A stretch of 64,000 nucleotides of DNA, taken from Vibrio jasicida CAIM 1864 = LMG 25398 (GTDB lineage Bacteria > Pseudomonadota > Gammaproteobacteria > Enterobacterales > Vibrionaceae). Positions 38,807 to 47,173 of this stretch are shown one piece after another. Position 1 is the stretch's first letter; each line of letters opens with the position of its first letter. The stretch covers positions 124,001-188,000 of the forward strand of contig NZ_BAOG01000003.1 of NCBI RefSeq assembly GCF_000400365.1, in the 5' to 3' direction. Both the position numbers and the translations under genes were made by a program. The notes beneath the pieces are model-generated. The model worked only from the letters and a program-made list of their open reading frames with translations, did no database searches and was not told where the DNA came from.

Positions 38807-39481
38807 CTATTCTTCAACAAAGTTACGTAGTCCTTCCAAGTCGAGAATACGTAATCCTTTCTTTTCTTTAGCGATAAAGCCTTTGTTCTCTAGTTCTTTC
38901 ACAGCGCGACGATACACACGATCTGAGGTGGCAAATCGCTCCGCTTCCAAATAGTTCTTTTGGAATCCATCCACTGGCAGGTCATTTAAATACTGATGAT
39001 AAATGTCGTACGCCACGTTATAGGTGATTGGGTAAAGTAATCGGCGAGAAAGAATCTCCACCGTATCTTGGTAATCAATAGCGATGGCGCTGGCAAAGTA
39101 AAGCGACAGTCGAGGCTGTTCTAACAAGCATTTTTGCAGCTTTTGCGCGTCAATAATCGCAACTTCAACCGGTTCTACCGGAACGATGTCCATTTGGCAG
39201 CGGTAGCCAGTAAAGAACTCCATTTCACCAAAGACTTGTTGTTCGCACTCAAGCGTGCCAAGCAGAAAGGTTTTGCCGTTTCTCGCCGTGACTCCCATGG
39301 AGATGCGACCGGAATCGACCAGATATAAGTTTTCGACATGCTCGCCTTGGGTGAGGAGCTTTTCGTTTTCATCAAAAATTCGGCGCGTACAGATGCAATC
39401 TCGAATCGTTTTTTCGATGAGATGTTTATCTTCACTCCATTGCGCCTCAAAGCGTCCTTTACCTAGGGTTTGTAACTGCAT
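38807..39481 (-). CDS. Crp/Fnr-family transcriptional regulator
   Basis: A 224-residue regulator with a cyclic-nucleotide-binding-type beta-roll (~15-135) and a C-terminal winged helix (~150-215, F-A-T-S-D-R-V-Y-R-R-A-V-K-E-L-E). The phosphate-binding cassette reads G-E-M-E-F-F-T-G-Y-R-C-Q, lacking the Arg-Ser/Thr pair CRP uses to hold cAMP. There is also no four-cysteine FNR cluster, only C-x-C at ~29-31, so the signal is unknown; E. coli YeiL is a possible relative. A good AAGGTACGTCG site precedes the ATG. It is nine bases downstream of the 142-residue hypothetical, probably one operon. Confidence 0.82.
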   Translation of the reverse strand: MQLQTLGKGRFEAQWSEDKHLIEKTIRDCICTRRIFDENEKLLTQGEHVENLYLVDSGRISMGVTARNGKTFLLGTLECEQQVFGEMEFFTGYRCQMDIVPVEPVEVAIIDAQKLQKCLLEQPRLSLYFASAIAIDYQDTVEILSRRLLYPITYNVAYDIYHQYLNDLPVDGFQKNYLEAERFATSDRVYRRAVKELENKGFIAKEKKGLRILDLEGLRNFVEE

Positions 39482-39490
39482 CGACGTACC

Positions 39491-39919
39491 TTAAATGACA
39501 ATACCTGCGTGCTCAAAACGTGCCATTAATGGCTTGCTCTCTTGCTGATACCAGCTTGCCGGCATGTTGGGTTTTAGCTGGGCTTTTTCTTGTTTGCTGA
39601 TCACAACATAGCGCAAAAACGTGTCGAGTGTGCTCGTCATTATTTCAAAGCTCATGTCGCCATCTTTACTGATGGTTTTTAATAGCCCAACGACCGTATC
39701 TTCCGGTATCAATGGTTCGATAACCGCATGTTTGCGCTCGGTAATCGTCTTAGAACAAGGTAGTGAAGCACGTGCAGTTTCCCAACACACTTTATTGGTT
39801 TTACTCACGAGGTTGTGTTTGTAGCAGTAATAGCTAAACAAAAAGCGTGACAGGTTCTGCCAGCGCTCAGCTTGGACTTCTAACCAAAGGTGTTGCAGCT
39901 CGATATCAGCGTCAGTCAT
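39491..39919 (-). CDS. Hypothetical protein of 142 residues
   Basis: No family recognised. It is soluble and helical, with a Trp/Tyr-rich first third (L-W-L-E-V-Q-A-E-R-W, F-L-F-S-Y-Y-C-Y-K) and no signal peptide or membrane helix. It lies nine bases upstream of the Crp-family gene and so may set or relay that regulator's signal (inference). The ribosome-binding site before the ATG is weak. Confidence 0.65.
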   Translation of the reverse strand: MTDADIELQHLWLEVQAERWQNLSRFLFSYYCYKHNLVSKTNKVCWETARASLPCSKTITERKHAVIEPLIPEDTVVGLLKTISKDGDMSFEIMTSTLDTFLRYVVISKQEKAQLKPNMPASWYQQESKPLMARFEHAGIVI

Positions 39920-40030
39920 GGGAATGCGTCAGAAAAGGAAAAGAGGGCGTAGTGTAACTGCGTTTAAGGTATTCGGAAAGTCACACGCATTTCGCCCTCT
40001 CTACGTTATTGCCTGATATTGCTTGGTCTC

Positions 40031-40047
40031 TTAACCCTGTCTTAACC
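40031..40047. promoter_or_regulatory. Direct-repeat operator upstream of RND operon
   Basis: Two TTAACC hexamers, 40031-40036 and 40042-40047, start 11 bases apart, one helical turn, as in sites for OmpR/PhoB-type dimers. The same arrangement is at 44514-44530. Confidence 0.55.
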
Positions 40048-40143
40048 AAGCCGCTGCTAATTTCCGTTCTCACACTGCTCCATCCTTGGGAGCGAATTCA
40101 AGTTAAGTGACGAAAACGTGTCATCTGATTGTGAGAAAGAAAC

Positions 40144-41283
40144 ATGTACAGAAAGTCTTTGGTTGCGGTGATGATTGCCGCCGCTCTTATAACTACAGGG
40201 TGCAATCCATCTTCCGCTTCTGAAGAAGCCAGTCAAGAAGGTCCGGCAGCATTTGCTCAGGTTGTAAAACTCTCTACTGTTGTTGCCAAATCCACGACTA
40301 CGGCGTTGTATGAGCAAGTGCAAGGGCGCGTAAATCCCATCAAAATTGCGCAAATACGCCCTCAAGTCGAGGGGATCATCGAAGCAAGGTTATTCACCCA
40401 AGGGGACTTTGTGAAGAAAGGCACACCCTTATATCAAATCGATGCTGATTCCTACCAAATTGAAGTCGAAACCCAGCGTGCTAACGTGGTTGAAGCTGAA
40501 AACGCTTATAAAAAAGCACAAGCGCAATATGAGCGATTGAAAAAGCTCAGTGAGACTGATTTTGCCAGCCAGCAGAACTTAGATGATGCGCGTTTTAGTG
40601 TTGGTACAGCGAAAGGGCAATGGATGAGCCGCAAAGCGCAGCTTAATAAAGCCAAACTCGATTTAGAGCGTACCGTCGTAACCGCTCCAATTGACGGTGT
40701 GATAGGTGAAGAGCTGATCACTGAAGGTGCGTTGGTCAAGCCGAGTGACTCGTCGCCGCTAGCGGTGATTCGTAAGGTTGATCAAGTGTATCTCGATGTG
40801 CAAGTGCCGGCGTCTATGGCTTCTCGTTTAACCGATGACATCCATCAATCCGATCGCAGCTTAAAAGTGATATCGCCCGGCGGTCAGATCCTCTCAGGTA
40901 AGGTGGTCTATTCCGCTGTGTATGTGGATGAAGAAACCAGCAACGTGACCTTGCGTGCTGTCGTTGATAACACATCGCGAGGATTGTTGGTTGGGCAATT
41001 TGTACGAGCACAGATCCCCGTTGGCGAAGTTGAGGGTTTTGCTATTCCCAATTTAGCCGTGAAACACAAATCGACGGGCGAGGCTTACTTGTTGGTGGTG
41101 AAAAATGGGCAATTGGAAGAGCGGCTTGTAACGACCGATGGTAATACTGGCGGCATGACCCTAGTGACCAGTGGTGTCAATGAAGGAGAGCAAGTGGTGG
41201 TCGTTGGTGGTGAGAACGCTTTTCCCGGTACCAGTATCGAAACAATGGAATGGCACGACAATACTAAGCAGTTGAATGGGTAA
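40144..41283 (+). CDS. RND efflux periplasmic adaptor (AcrA/MexA-like lipoprotein)
   Basis: Membrane-fusion protein of a tripartite RND pump, 379 residues. A lipobox L-I-T-T-G-C (~15-20) gives a lipid anchor at C20. Order: N-terminal lipoyl half (R-P-Q-V-E-G-I-I-E-A, ~71-80), coiled-coil hairpin (~100-165), second lipoyl half (T-A-P-I-D-G-V-I-G, ~180-188), beta-barrel and membrane-proximal domain. It lies five bases before the pump gene. No outer-membrane channel gene is present, so TolC-type sharing is expected. It belongs to the Vme/Vex type pumps of vibrios, but I cannot say which one. Confidence 0.93.
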   Translation: MYRKSLVAVMIAAALITTGCNPSSASEEASQEGPAAFAQVVKLSTVVAKSTTTALYEQVQGRVNPIKIAQIRPQVEGIIEARLFTQGDFVKKGTPLYQIDADSYQIEVETQRANVVEAENAYKKAQAQYERLKKLSETDFASQQNLDDARFSVGTAKGQWMSRKAQLNKAKLDLERTVVTAPIDGVIGEELITEGALVKPSDSSPLAVIRKVDQVYLDVQVPASMASRLTDDIHQSDRSLKVISPGGQILSGKVVYSAVYVDEETSNVTLRAVVDNTSRGLLVGQFVRAQIPVGEVEGFAIPNLAVKHKSTGEAYLLVVKNGQLEERLVTTDGNTGGMTLVTSGVNEGEQVVVVGGENAFPGTSIETMEWHDNTKQLNG

Positions 41284-41288
41284 TCACT

Positions 41289-44200
41289 ATGTCGCACTTT
41301 TTTATTCGCCGCCCCATCTTTGCGTGGGTGATCGGCATCCTTATTACGCTTTTGGGTTTAGTGTCGATTACGCAGCTCGCAGTGGAGCGATTTCCGTCGG
41401 TGAGTCAGCCTCAGGTTGACGTCTTTTTTAGCTACCAAGGAGCCTCGCCGGAAACCATCAATGACACCGTTATTTCGATCATCGAACGTGAGTTGTTTGG
41501 TACTGATGGCATTGAGTCGTTTACATCCAGCTCAGATTCGACTGGTAATGGGCAGATCAGCGTGAAGTTTGCCTACGGGACTGACCCTGAACTGGCGCAA
41601 ATTGCGGTGCAGAACAAAATAAAAACCGTTGAGCCTCGTTTACCTCAAGACGTAAGACAAAGTGGTTTGAATGTTGAGTCGAGTTCAAGCTCCGATCTGA
41701 TGTATTTAAGCGTGTACTCCAAATCAGGCAAGATGACAGAAGGGGCATTGAGTGACTTTTTAGCGCGCAATGTGACCGATGAAATCAAGCGTATACCTGG
41801 GGTTGGTAAAGTGACGGTTTACTCTGCCGAGCACGCGATGCGTATATGGGTCGATCCACAAAAGCTAGTTTCTTATGACCTTACCATGTCTGACGTGACG
41901 GGCGCCATCAGCGCGCAAAACGTACAAATCGCTTCGGGGCAAGTAGGGCAAGAGCCTGCAAAAGTAGGGCAGAAAACCGTAACGCCGTTGACCGCGTCGG
42001 GACAGCTCAAAAACGTCAAAGAGTTTGAGAACATCATTTTGCGCTCTTCGACCGATGGTAAACAACTGCGACTTAAAGATGTGGCGCGCGTTGAATTGGG
42101 GCAAGAAAGCTATAACTTTGGCAGTCGCATCAATAGCAAATCGTCGGCAAGTATCGGGATTAAGATGATGTCAGGCGCGAATGCGGTGGCGACGTCGAAC
42201 CGCATTCATGCGCGGATGAAGGAGCTCAAGAAAACCTTTCCTGAAGACATCGACTACATGGCGTCGGGTGATGCAGCACCATTTGCGAAAATCTCCATTC
42301 AGAAAGTGGTTAAGACGTTGGTTGAAGCGATGATCTTGGTGTTTATCGTGATGTACCTATTTTTGCAGCGATTTACTTACACCTTTATCCCCGCCATTGT
42401 CGCACCGATAGCCTTGTGCGGTGCGTTCGTGATCATGAAGTTGATGGGCTTTTCGATTAATGTTTTCACTATGTTCGGGATTGTTCTATCGATCGGTATC
42501 ATTGTGGATGATGCGATCATTGTGGTGGAAAACGTCGAACGCTTGATGGCAAAAGAAGGACTATCACCTTTAGAAGCGACTAAAAAAGCGATGAAAGAAA
42601 TCTCCGGTGCCGTAATTGGGGTAACGGCGGTCATGGTGGCGGTGTTTGTGCCAATCTCTTTCGCTTCGGGGACGTCTGGGCAAATCTATCAGCAGTTTGC
42701 GCTGTCGATCGCTGTTGCGATTTTGTTCTCTGCATTTTTGGCGCTAACCCTGACGCCAGCGCTGTGTGCGACCATGTTAAAACCCATTAAGGAAGATGCG
42801 CACAAGCGTACGGGTTTATTGGGTTGGTTTAACCGCGCGATTGAATCCTCCACCCAGCGTTATGGCTCGTTGGTGGCGAAGACAACCAATAAAACGATGC
42901 GCATGATGGGGATTTACCTCGTGTTATCGGTGGGTGCGGTGTACATGTTCCAGCAACTCAACAGCACTTTCTTCCCAGAAGAAGATCAAGGTTACTTCTT
43001 TTCGTCGATCCAACTGCCAGCCGATGCGAGCCGAGAAAGAACCTTAGAAGTGGTTTCGATTGCTGAAAAGTTCCTATTAGCTCAGCCAGAAGTGCGCGCT
43101 TCCAACGTAGTCTTGGGCTTTAGTTTTGCGGGTTCCGGCTCCGGCTCTGCACTCATGATTACAGACTTAGTTGAGTGGGATAAGCGTGAGCGTTCGAGTG
43201 CGGACATTGCCAATGCATTTAACGCGTACATGAGTGAGCACTCTAATGACGGTGCGGTGTTTGCGGCTTTACCTCCTGCAATCCAAGGGTTAGGCGCAAC
43301 TAATGGCGTTAGCTTCCAACTGCAAGATCGAGCAAATAGAAGTGCAGCCGATTTTGAGCAACTGAAACAGAAGTTCAACCAAGCATTGACGGCTCGACCA
43401 GAAGTGACAGGGCTGTTTTATAACGCAACTCCTTATACGGTAGGGCTGGCGTTAGATATTGACCGTGAAAAGGCAATGACGTTGGGTGTTTCGTTCTCTG
43501 ACATTAGCGAAACTCTGAGCACCGCTATGGGGTCAAATTACGTCAATGATTTTCCAAACCATGGGCGGATGCAGAAGGTGATTGTGCAGGCGGACCAGAA
43601 ATACCGCATGAACATCGAAGATGTTTTGGGCATTGCGGTGAAAAACAGCAGTGGAAAATTGGTCTACTTATCCGAGCTGATCAAAGCCGATTGGAAGTCC
43701 ATGCCGCAACAGCTAACGCGATATAATGGTATGCAAGCGGCGGACACTTCTGCGATGGCGGCTGAGGGCTACAGCTCCGGACAGGTAATGAACGCAGTGT
43801 TAGAAGTCGCTAGCCAAGTCGATGACAGCGTGAGTATTGAATGGACCAACTTATCCAAACAAGAACGTCAGGCAGAATCTGAAGTGGAGATCTTGTTGCT
43901 GTTCTCTTTGCTGGTGGTGTTTTTAGTGCTTGCTGCGTTATATGAGAGCTGGACCATACCAATTGCGGTTGTCTTGGTCGCACCGCTTGGGCTATTGGGC
44001 TCTGCGTGGGCGGTATCATTAAGTGGGCTGCAAAACGATATGTTCTTTAAAGTGGGGTTAATTGCCCTGATCGGCTTATCGGCTAAAAACGCGATATTGA
44101 TTGTTGAGTTTGCCAACCAACAACGCAAGCTAGGATTATCGGTTGCTGAAGCAGCAATTCAAGCGGCGAAATTGAGATTACGACCAATCTTGATGACCTC

Positions 44201-44378
44201 TCTGGCATTTACCTTTGGTATTGTGCCACTGATGTTCGCAAGTGGGGCAAGCTCAGAGATACAGAACTCACTCGGTACAGGCGTATTTGGTGGCATGGTA
44301 TCAGGGACGTTATTAGCCTTGTTGTTTGTGCCGACCTTCTTTGTGTTTGTGAACAAGCTAACCAAAACTAAGCGTTAA
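41289..44378 (+). CDS. RND (HAE1/AcrB-type) multidrug efflux pump
   Basis: Trimeric inner-membrane proton-driven exporter, 1029 residues. Opening M-S-H-F-F-I-R-R-P-I-F-A-W-V, twelve helices with two large periplasmic loops (~35-330 and ~555-865). Helix 4 holds the proton-relay acids in G-I-I-V-D-D-A-I-I-V-V-E-N (~400-412). Helix 10 has the conserved Lys in I-G-L-S-A-K-N-A-I-L (~935). Full length and intact. The next gene is a winged-helix regulator after a terminator. Confidence 0.95.
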   Translation: MSHFFIRRPIFAWVIGILITLLGLVSITQLAVERFPSVSQPQVDVFFSYQGASPETINDTVISIIERELFGTDGIESFTSSSDSTGNGQISVKFAYGTDPELAQIAVQNKIKTVEPRLPQDVRQSGLNVESSSSSDLMYLSVYSKSGKMTEGALSDFLARNVTDEIKRIPGVGKVTVYSAEHAMRIWVDPQKLVSYDLTMSDVTGAISAQNVQIASGQVGQEPAKVGQKTVTPLTASGQLKNVKEFENIILRSSTDGKQLRLKDVARVELGQESYNFGSRINSKSSASIGIKMMSGANAVATSNRIHARMKELKKTFPEDIDYMASGDAAPFAKISIQKVVKTLVEAMILVFIVMYLFLQRFTYTFIPAIVAPIALCGAFVIMKLMGFSINVFTMFGIVLSIGIIVDDAIIVVENVERLMAKEGLSPLEATKKAMKEISGAVIGVTAVMVAVFVPISFASGTSGQIYQQFALSIAVAILFSAFLALTLTPALCATMLKPIKEDAHKRTGLLGWFNRAIESSTQRYGSLVAKTTNKTMRMMGIYLVLSVGAVYMFQQLNSTFFPEEDQGYFFSSIQLPADASRERTLEVVSIAEKFLLAQPEVRASNVVLGFSFAGSGSGSALMITDLVEWDKRERSSADIANAFNAYMSEHSNDGAVFAALPPAIQGLGATNGVSFQLQDRANRSAADFEQLKQKFNQALTARPEVTGLFYNATPYTVGLALDIDREKAMTLGVSFSDISETLSTAMGSNYVNDFPNHGRMQKVIVQADQKYRMNIEDVLGIAVKNSSGKLVYLSELIKADWKSMPQQLTRYNGMQAADTSAMAAEGYSSGQVMNAVLEVASQVDDSVSIEWTNLSKQERQAESEVEILLLFSLLVVFLVLAALYESWTIPIAVVLVAPLGLLGSAWAVSLSGLQNDMFFKVGLIALIGLSAKNAILIVEFANQQRKLGLSVAEAAIQAAKLRLRPILMTSLAFTFGIVPLMFASGASSEIQNSLGTGVFGGMVSGTLLALLFVPTFFVFVNKLTKTKR

Positions 44379-44469
44379 GTCGCGTCAATGGTTAGCCAAG
44401 TAGGAGCGATGCCAAAGCAAGCTCGTGTCTAACAAGGCATTACTACGCTAGGCGATTCAAAAATAATAG

Positions 44470-44495
44470 GGGGCGAGTGAATTCGCCCCTTTTTG
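44470..44495 (+). terminator. Terminator of RND operon
   Basis: Stem GGGGCGA / TCGCCCC (44470-44476, 44483-44489) followed by five T's; 92 bases after the pump stop. Confidence 0.9.
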
Positions 44496-44513
44496 CGTTC
44501 AGTTAGGGTCGTC

Positions 44514-44530
44514 TTAACCCAACCTTAACC
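44514..44530. promoter_or_regulatory. Direct-repeat operator upstream of winged-helix regulator
   Basis: TTAACC at 44514-44519 and 44525-44530, again 11 bases apart. It shares TCTTAACCC-N3-CTTAACC with the site at 40029-40047. It lies ~50-66 bases before the regulator's start, where an OmpR-family dimer would act. Confidence 0.55.
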
Positions 44531-44579
44531 TGACCCTTTTTAGTATCCACTCTCGAAAAAAGCGAAAATAATAACGAGC

Positions 44580-45077
44580 ATGGAGAGTGGTAGCGTGACG
44601 GTTCTTATCGGTAGTCGATTTGTTTACTCTTTTCTTGATGGCACCATTGTGGATACCGAGCAAGAAGAAGAGACAAAAGTGCTTGGCAAAAACAGCAATC
44701 AGTTACTTAGTATGATGATTGAACACCCAAACCAAACTCTATCGAGGCAAATTCTGTTTGATAGAATTTGGACGGATAATGACGTTAAAGTCACTGAAGC
44801 GAGTTTGACCCAAGCCATTGCAACGCTAAGAAGGACCTTGTGCGACAATCGTCAAAAGTCTGAGTATATTCTTACTGTGCCTAAGTGCGGTTACCGTTTC
44901 ATCGCTTCTGTCGAGTGTTTGCCTCCAGACAAGCTCATTGTTGAAGAGAGCCTTAAACAGCAAACACAAATCGAGATGCCTTCTTTGCATCGTGAAGAGA
45001 CCACTTATGCGGTCGAGTTTTATCAAAATACCAAAAGTTGGTTAAGTAAAATTAGGGACGCTTTTGCGATATGGTAA
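44580..45077 (+). CDS. Stand-alone OmpR/ToxR-type winged-helix regulator
   Basis: A 165-residue protein with one trans_reg_C winged helix (~30-112: L-G-K-N-S-N-Q-L-L-S-M-M, W-T-D-N-D-V-K-V-T-E-A-S-L, Y-I-L-T-V-P-K-C-G-Y-R-F). There is no receiver domain, and, unlike ToxR, CadC or TcpP, no membrane helix in the C-terminal ~50 residues, so it should act in the cytosol, perhaps as a partner of another regulator. A GTG at 44595 with a GGAGAG site is an alternative start. It lies between the RND pump and a two-component system on the same strand, 53 bases before the latter. Confidence 0.8.
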   Translation: MESGSVTVLIGSRFVYSFLDGTIVDTEQEEETKVLGKNSNQLLSMMIEHPNQTLSRQILFDRIWTDNDVKVTEASLTQAIATLRRTLCDNRQKSEYILTVPKCGYRFIASVECLPPDKLIVEESLKQQTQIEMPSLHREETTYAVEFYQNTKSWLSKIRDAFAIW

Positions 45078-45130
45078 AACACAGTCCAAAGCGTTCATTC
45101 GACCAACTAAACAACATTTAAGGGGATTTC

Positions 45131-45820
45131 ATGTCATCCAATCACTTACAGCTTCTCATCGTAGAGGATGATCACGACCTTGCGAGCGCTGTGATTGACT
45201 ATCTCGCCTTGGAAGACATCCATTGCGACTATGTGGCGAACGGCGTGGCATGCTTGCAGATGATTGAAAAAACCGACTATGACGTGATCATTTTGGATAT
45301 CAATTTGCCAAGAATGAACGGCTTAGATGTGTGTGAAAGACTGCGAGAGCAAGGGTTGGAAACGCCAATCATCATGCTCACAGCATTAGACTCGCTGAGC
45401 GACAAACTTGCGGGATTTTCGCGCGGGGCAGATGATTACCTTATCAAACCTTTTGCGATGGAAGAGTTGATTGCCCGAACTATTGCCCTATCTAAACGGC
45501 GTAGCGCGCAAAACACCAAGTTAACCATTGCCGATCTGACCATCGATGTACAAAAGAAGACCGTGAATCGAGCAGGGCAGTCCGTTTTACTGTCTCCGAT
45601 TTCTTTTAAGATATTAGAAGTGCTGATGCGTGAGAGCCCAAATCCTGTCACTCGTGAGCAGTTGATGTACAAAATTTGGGGTGAAGAACAGCCCGACAGC
45701 AACAGCCTTAAAGTTCACATGTTTAACCTGCGTCAGCGCGTCGACCAAGGACACCAGAAAAAGCTCATTAAGACCGTGGTGAAGCAAGGCTTTGTAATCT
45801 CAGAAGGAGATGTGTCGTGA
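45131..45820 (+). CDS. OmpR/PhoB-family response regulator
   Basis: A 229-residue response regulator. Receiver domain (~7-120): acidic pocket E-D-D (12-14), phospho-acceptor D56 (I-I-L-D-I-N-L-P), T in M-L-T-A, and Lys in L-I-K-P-F. Winged-helix DNA-binding domain ~130-225 (S-P-I-S-F-K-I-L-E-V-L, V-K-Q-G-F-V-I). An AAGGGG site precedes the ATG. It overlaps the sensor kinase gene by four bases. It resembles the V. cholerae CarR/VprA type, but this is not secure enough for a symbol. Confidence 0.93.
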   Translation: MSSNHLQLLIVEDDHDLASAVIDYLALEDIHCDYVANGVACLQMIEKTDYDVIILDINLPRMNGLDVCERLREQGLETPIIMLTALDSLSDKLAGFSRGADDYLIKPFAMEELIARTIALSKRRSAQNTKLTIADLTIDVQKKTVNRAGQSVLLSPISFKILEVLMRESPNPVTREQLMYKIWGEEQPDSNSLKVHMFNLRQRVDQGHQKKLIKTVVKQGFVISEGDVS

Positions 45821-47082
45821 AGATCAGACCCAGTATCCGTTTATACAGTTTTTTTGCGGTATTACTCACAGGCGTTACGACAATCGTGGTGTTGTCCGTT
45901 TTAACTATGCACTACTTTTTCTCCGGCATGGACATCGCACTAAGAGACTCGATGTTCTCTCACGCGATCTCTATAGAGACCCAACCTGGAGAACCAGTAA
46001 AAATCAGCGACTTTACCATTGCTTCACGTTGGCGCGATCTGCCCCAAGATGTGCGTGAGAATATTCCTCGTGATAGCTTGGAAACGAATACACTTACCAA
46101 CTATTTTGTTGATGGTTCGATCTTCTCGCCACCCAAAATGGCATTGTTTGCGATGAAAGTGCAGCATAATGGCATGCTGAAATATGTCTCAGTGTCTTTC
46201 TACGACAGCTCTGAGCAGTTCCCCGTTGATGATGAGTTTCCTCACTTCTTCATTATTTTTTCTACCGCGTTGGTGGCGATATTGCTGTTCTATTTGGTTT
46301 TGATCATCATCTTTCGCAAGGTCACAACACCTGTTGAACAGTTAAAGAATTGGGCAAAGAACATGACGACGGATCAACTTAGTCAGCCTATTCCAGATTT
46401 TCACTACAGCGAGCTCAACGTGCTGGCGAATATCGTTAAATCAAGCATGGAGTCAGTGCAGCAAAGTGTTGAACGTGAGAAAAAATTTCTTGCCTACGCG
46501 AGTCATGAGCTAAGAACACCTATTGCGGTCACCAAAACCAATACCGAACTGCTAAAGAAGATGTGTGAAAAGCAAGTTGAGGTGGAAAAACAACAGGAGG
46601 TGCTCAGACGGATATCGCGTGCAAATGCGACGATGACCGACTTAACAGAAGCAATACTGTGGCTCAACCGAGGTAACGCGCCTCAAATCCCTGCCAAAGA
46701 AGTGGTGTTGGGAGATTTATTAGCCCAAATCATTGATGAATTGTCCTATTTGCTGCAAGGCAAGCAAGTAACCGTTGATATTATTACTGATCGACAACAA
46801 GTGTTATTGGTCGAACCGTTAGCGCGAATGGTTTGCACCAATCTGGTTCGCAACGCTTTCCAACACACGGCAGATGGTTTTGTGCAAGTAAAGCAAGAGG
46901 GCAGCTCGGTGGTGATATTCAATCAAAGTGCAACTCAAGATGCAGAAGAGAACAATCTCGGTTTTGGCTTAGGGCTTGAATTGACTGAACGAATCATCAA
47001 GCAGAACAACTGGCTGTATAAAAACCGAGCCATTGATAATGGTCATGATGTGTTCATTGATTTTGCTGCAGTTGGGTCCTAG
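45817..47082 (+). CDS. Sensor histidine kinase
   Basis: Inner-membrane kinase of 421 residues, partner of the preceding regulator (GTG start, 4-base overlap). Two helices (~10-33 and ~143-166) flank a ~110-residue periplasmic sensor; a HAMP-like linker leads to HisKA with H230 in Y-A-S-H-E-L-R-T-P. The ATPase has an N box (N-L-V-R-N-A-F-Q-H-T) and G2 (G-F-G-L-G-L-E-L), but the G1 Asp-x-Gly-x-Gly is replaced by the sequence around V-V-I-F-N-Q-S, so the kinase may be weak or mainly a phosphatase. CarS/VprB-like in plan. Confidence 0.9.
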   Translation: MKIRPSIRLYSFFAVLLTGVTTIVVLSVLTMHYFFSGMDIALRDSMFSHAISIETQPGEPVKISDFTIASRWRDLPQDVRENIPRDSLETNTLTNYFVDGSIFSPPKMALFAMKVQHNGMLKYVSVSFYDSSEQFPVDDEFPHFFIIFSTALVAILLFYLVLIIIFRKVTTPVEQLKNWAKNMTTDQLSQPIPDFHYSELNVLANIVKSSMESVQQSVEREKKFLAYASHELRTPIAVTKTNTELLKKMCEKQVEVEKQQEVLRRISRANATMTDLTEAILWLNRGNAPQIPAKEVVLGDLLAQIIDELSYLLQGKQVTVDIITDRQQVLLVEPLARMVCTNLVRNAFQHTADGFVQVKQEGSSVVIFNQSATQDAEENNLGFGLGLELTERIIKQNNWLYKNRAIDNGHDVFIDFAAVGS

Positions 47083-47107
47083 TTTTTAGCATTGTGCCTG
47101 AGCAGTA

Positions 47108-47144
47108 AACGCCCAACAGACTAAAGAAAAGAATATTGGGCGTT
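47108..47144. terminator. Hairpin between kinase and protease genes
   Basis: A 9-bp stem AACGCCCAA / TTGGGCGTT (47108-47116, 47136-47144) with a 19-nt loop between convergent genes. T-runs are weak, so terminator function is likely but not certain. Confidence 0.5.
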
Positions 47145-47173
47145 GCATGATCATGCTAAACGTTACTATTTAA

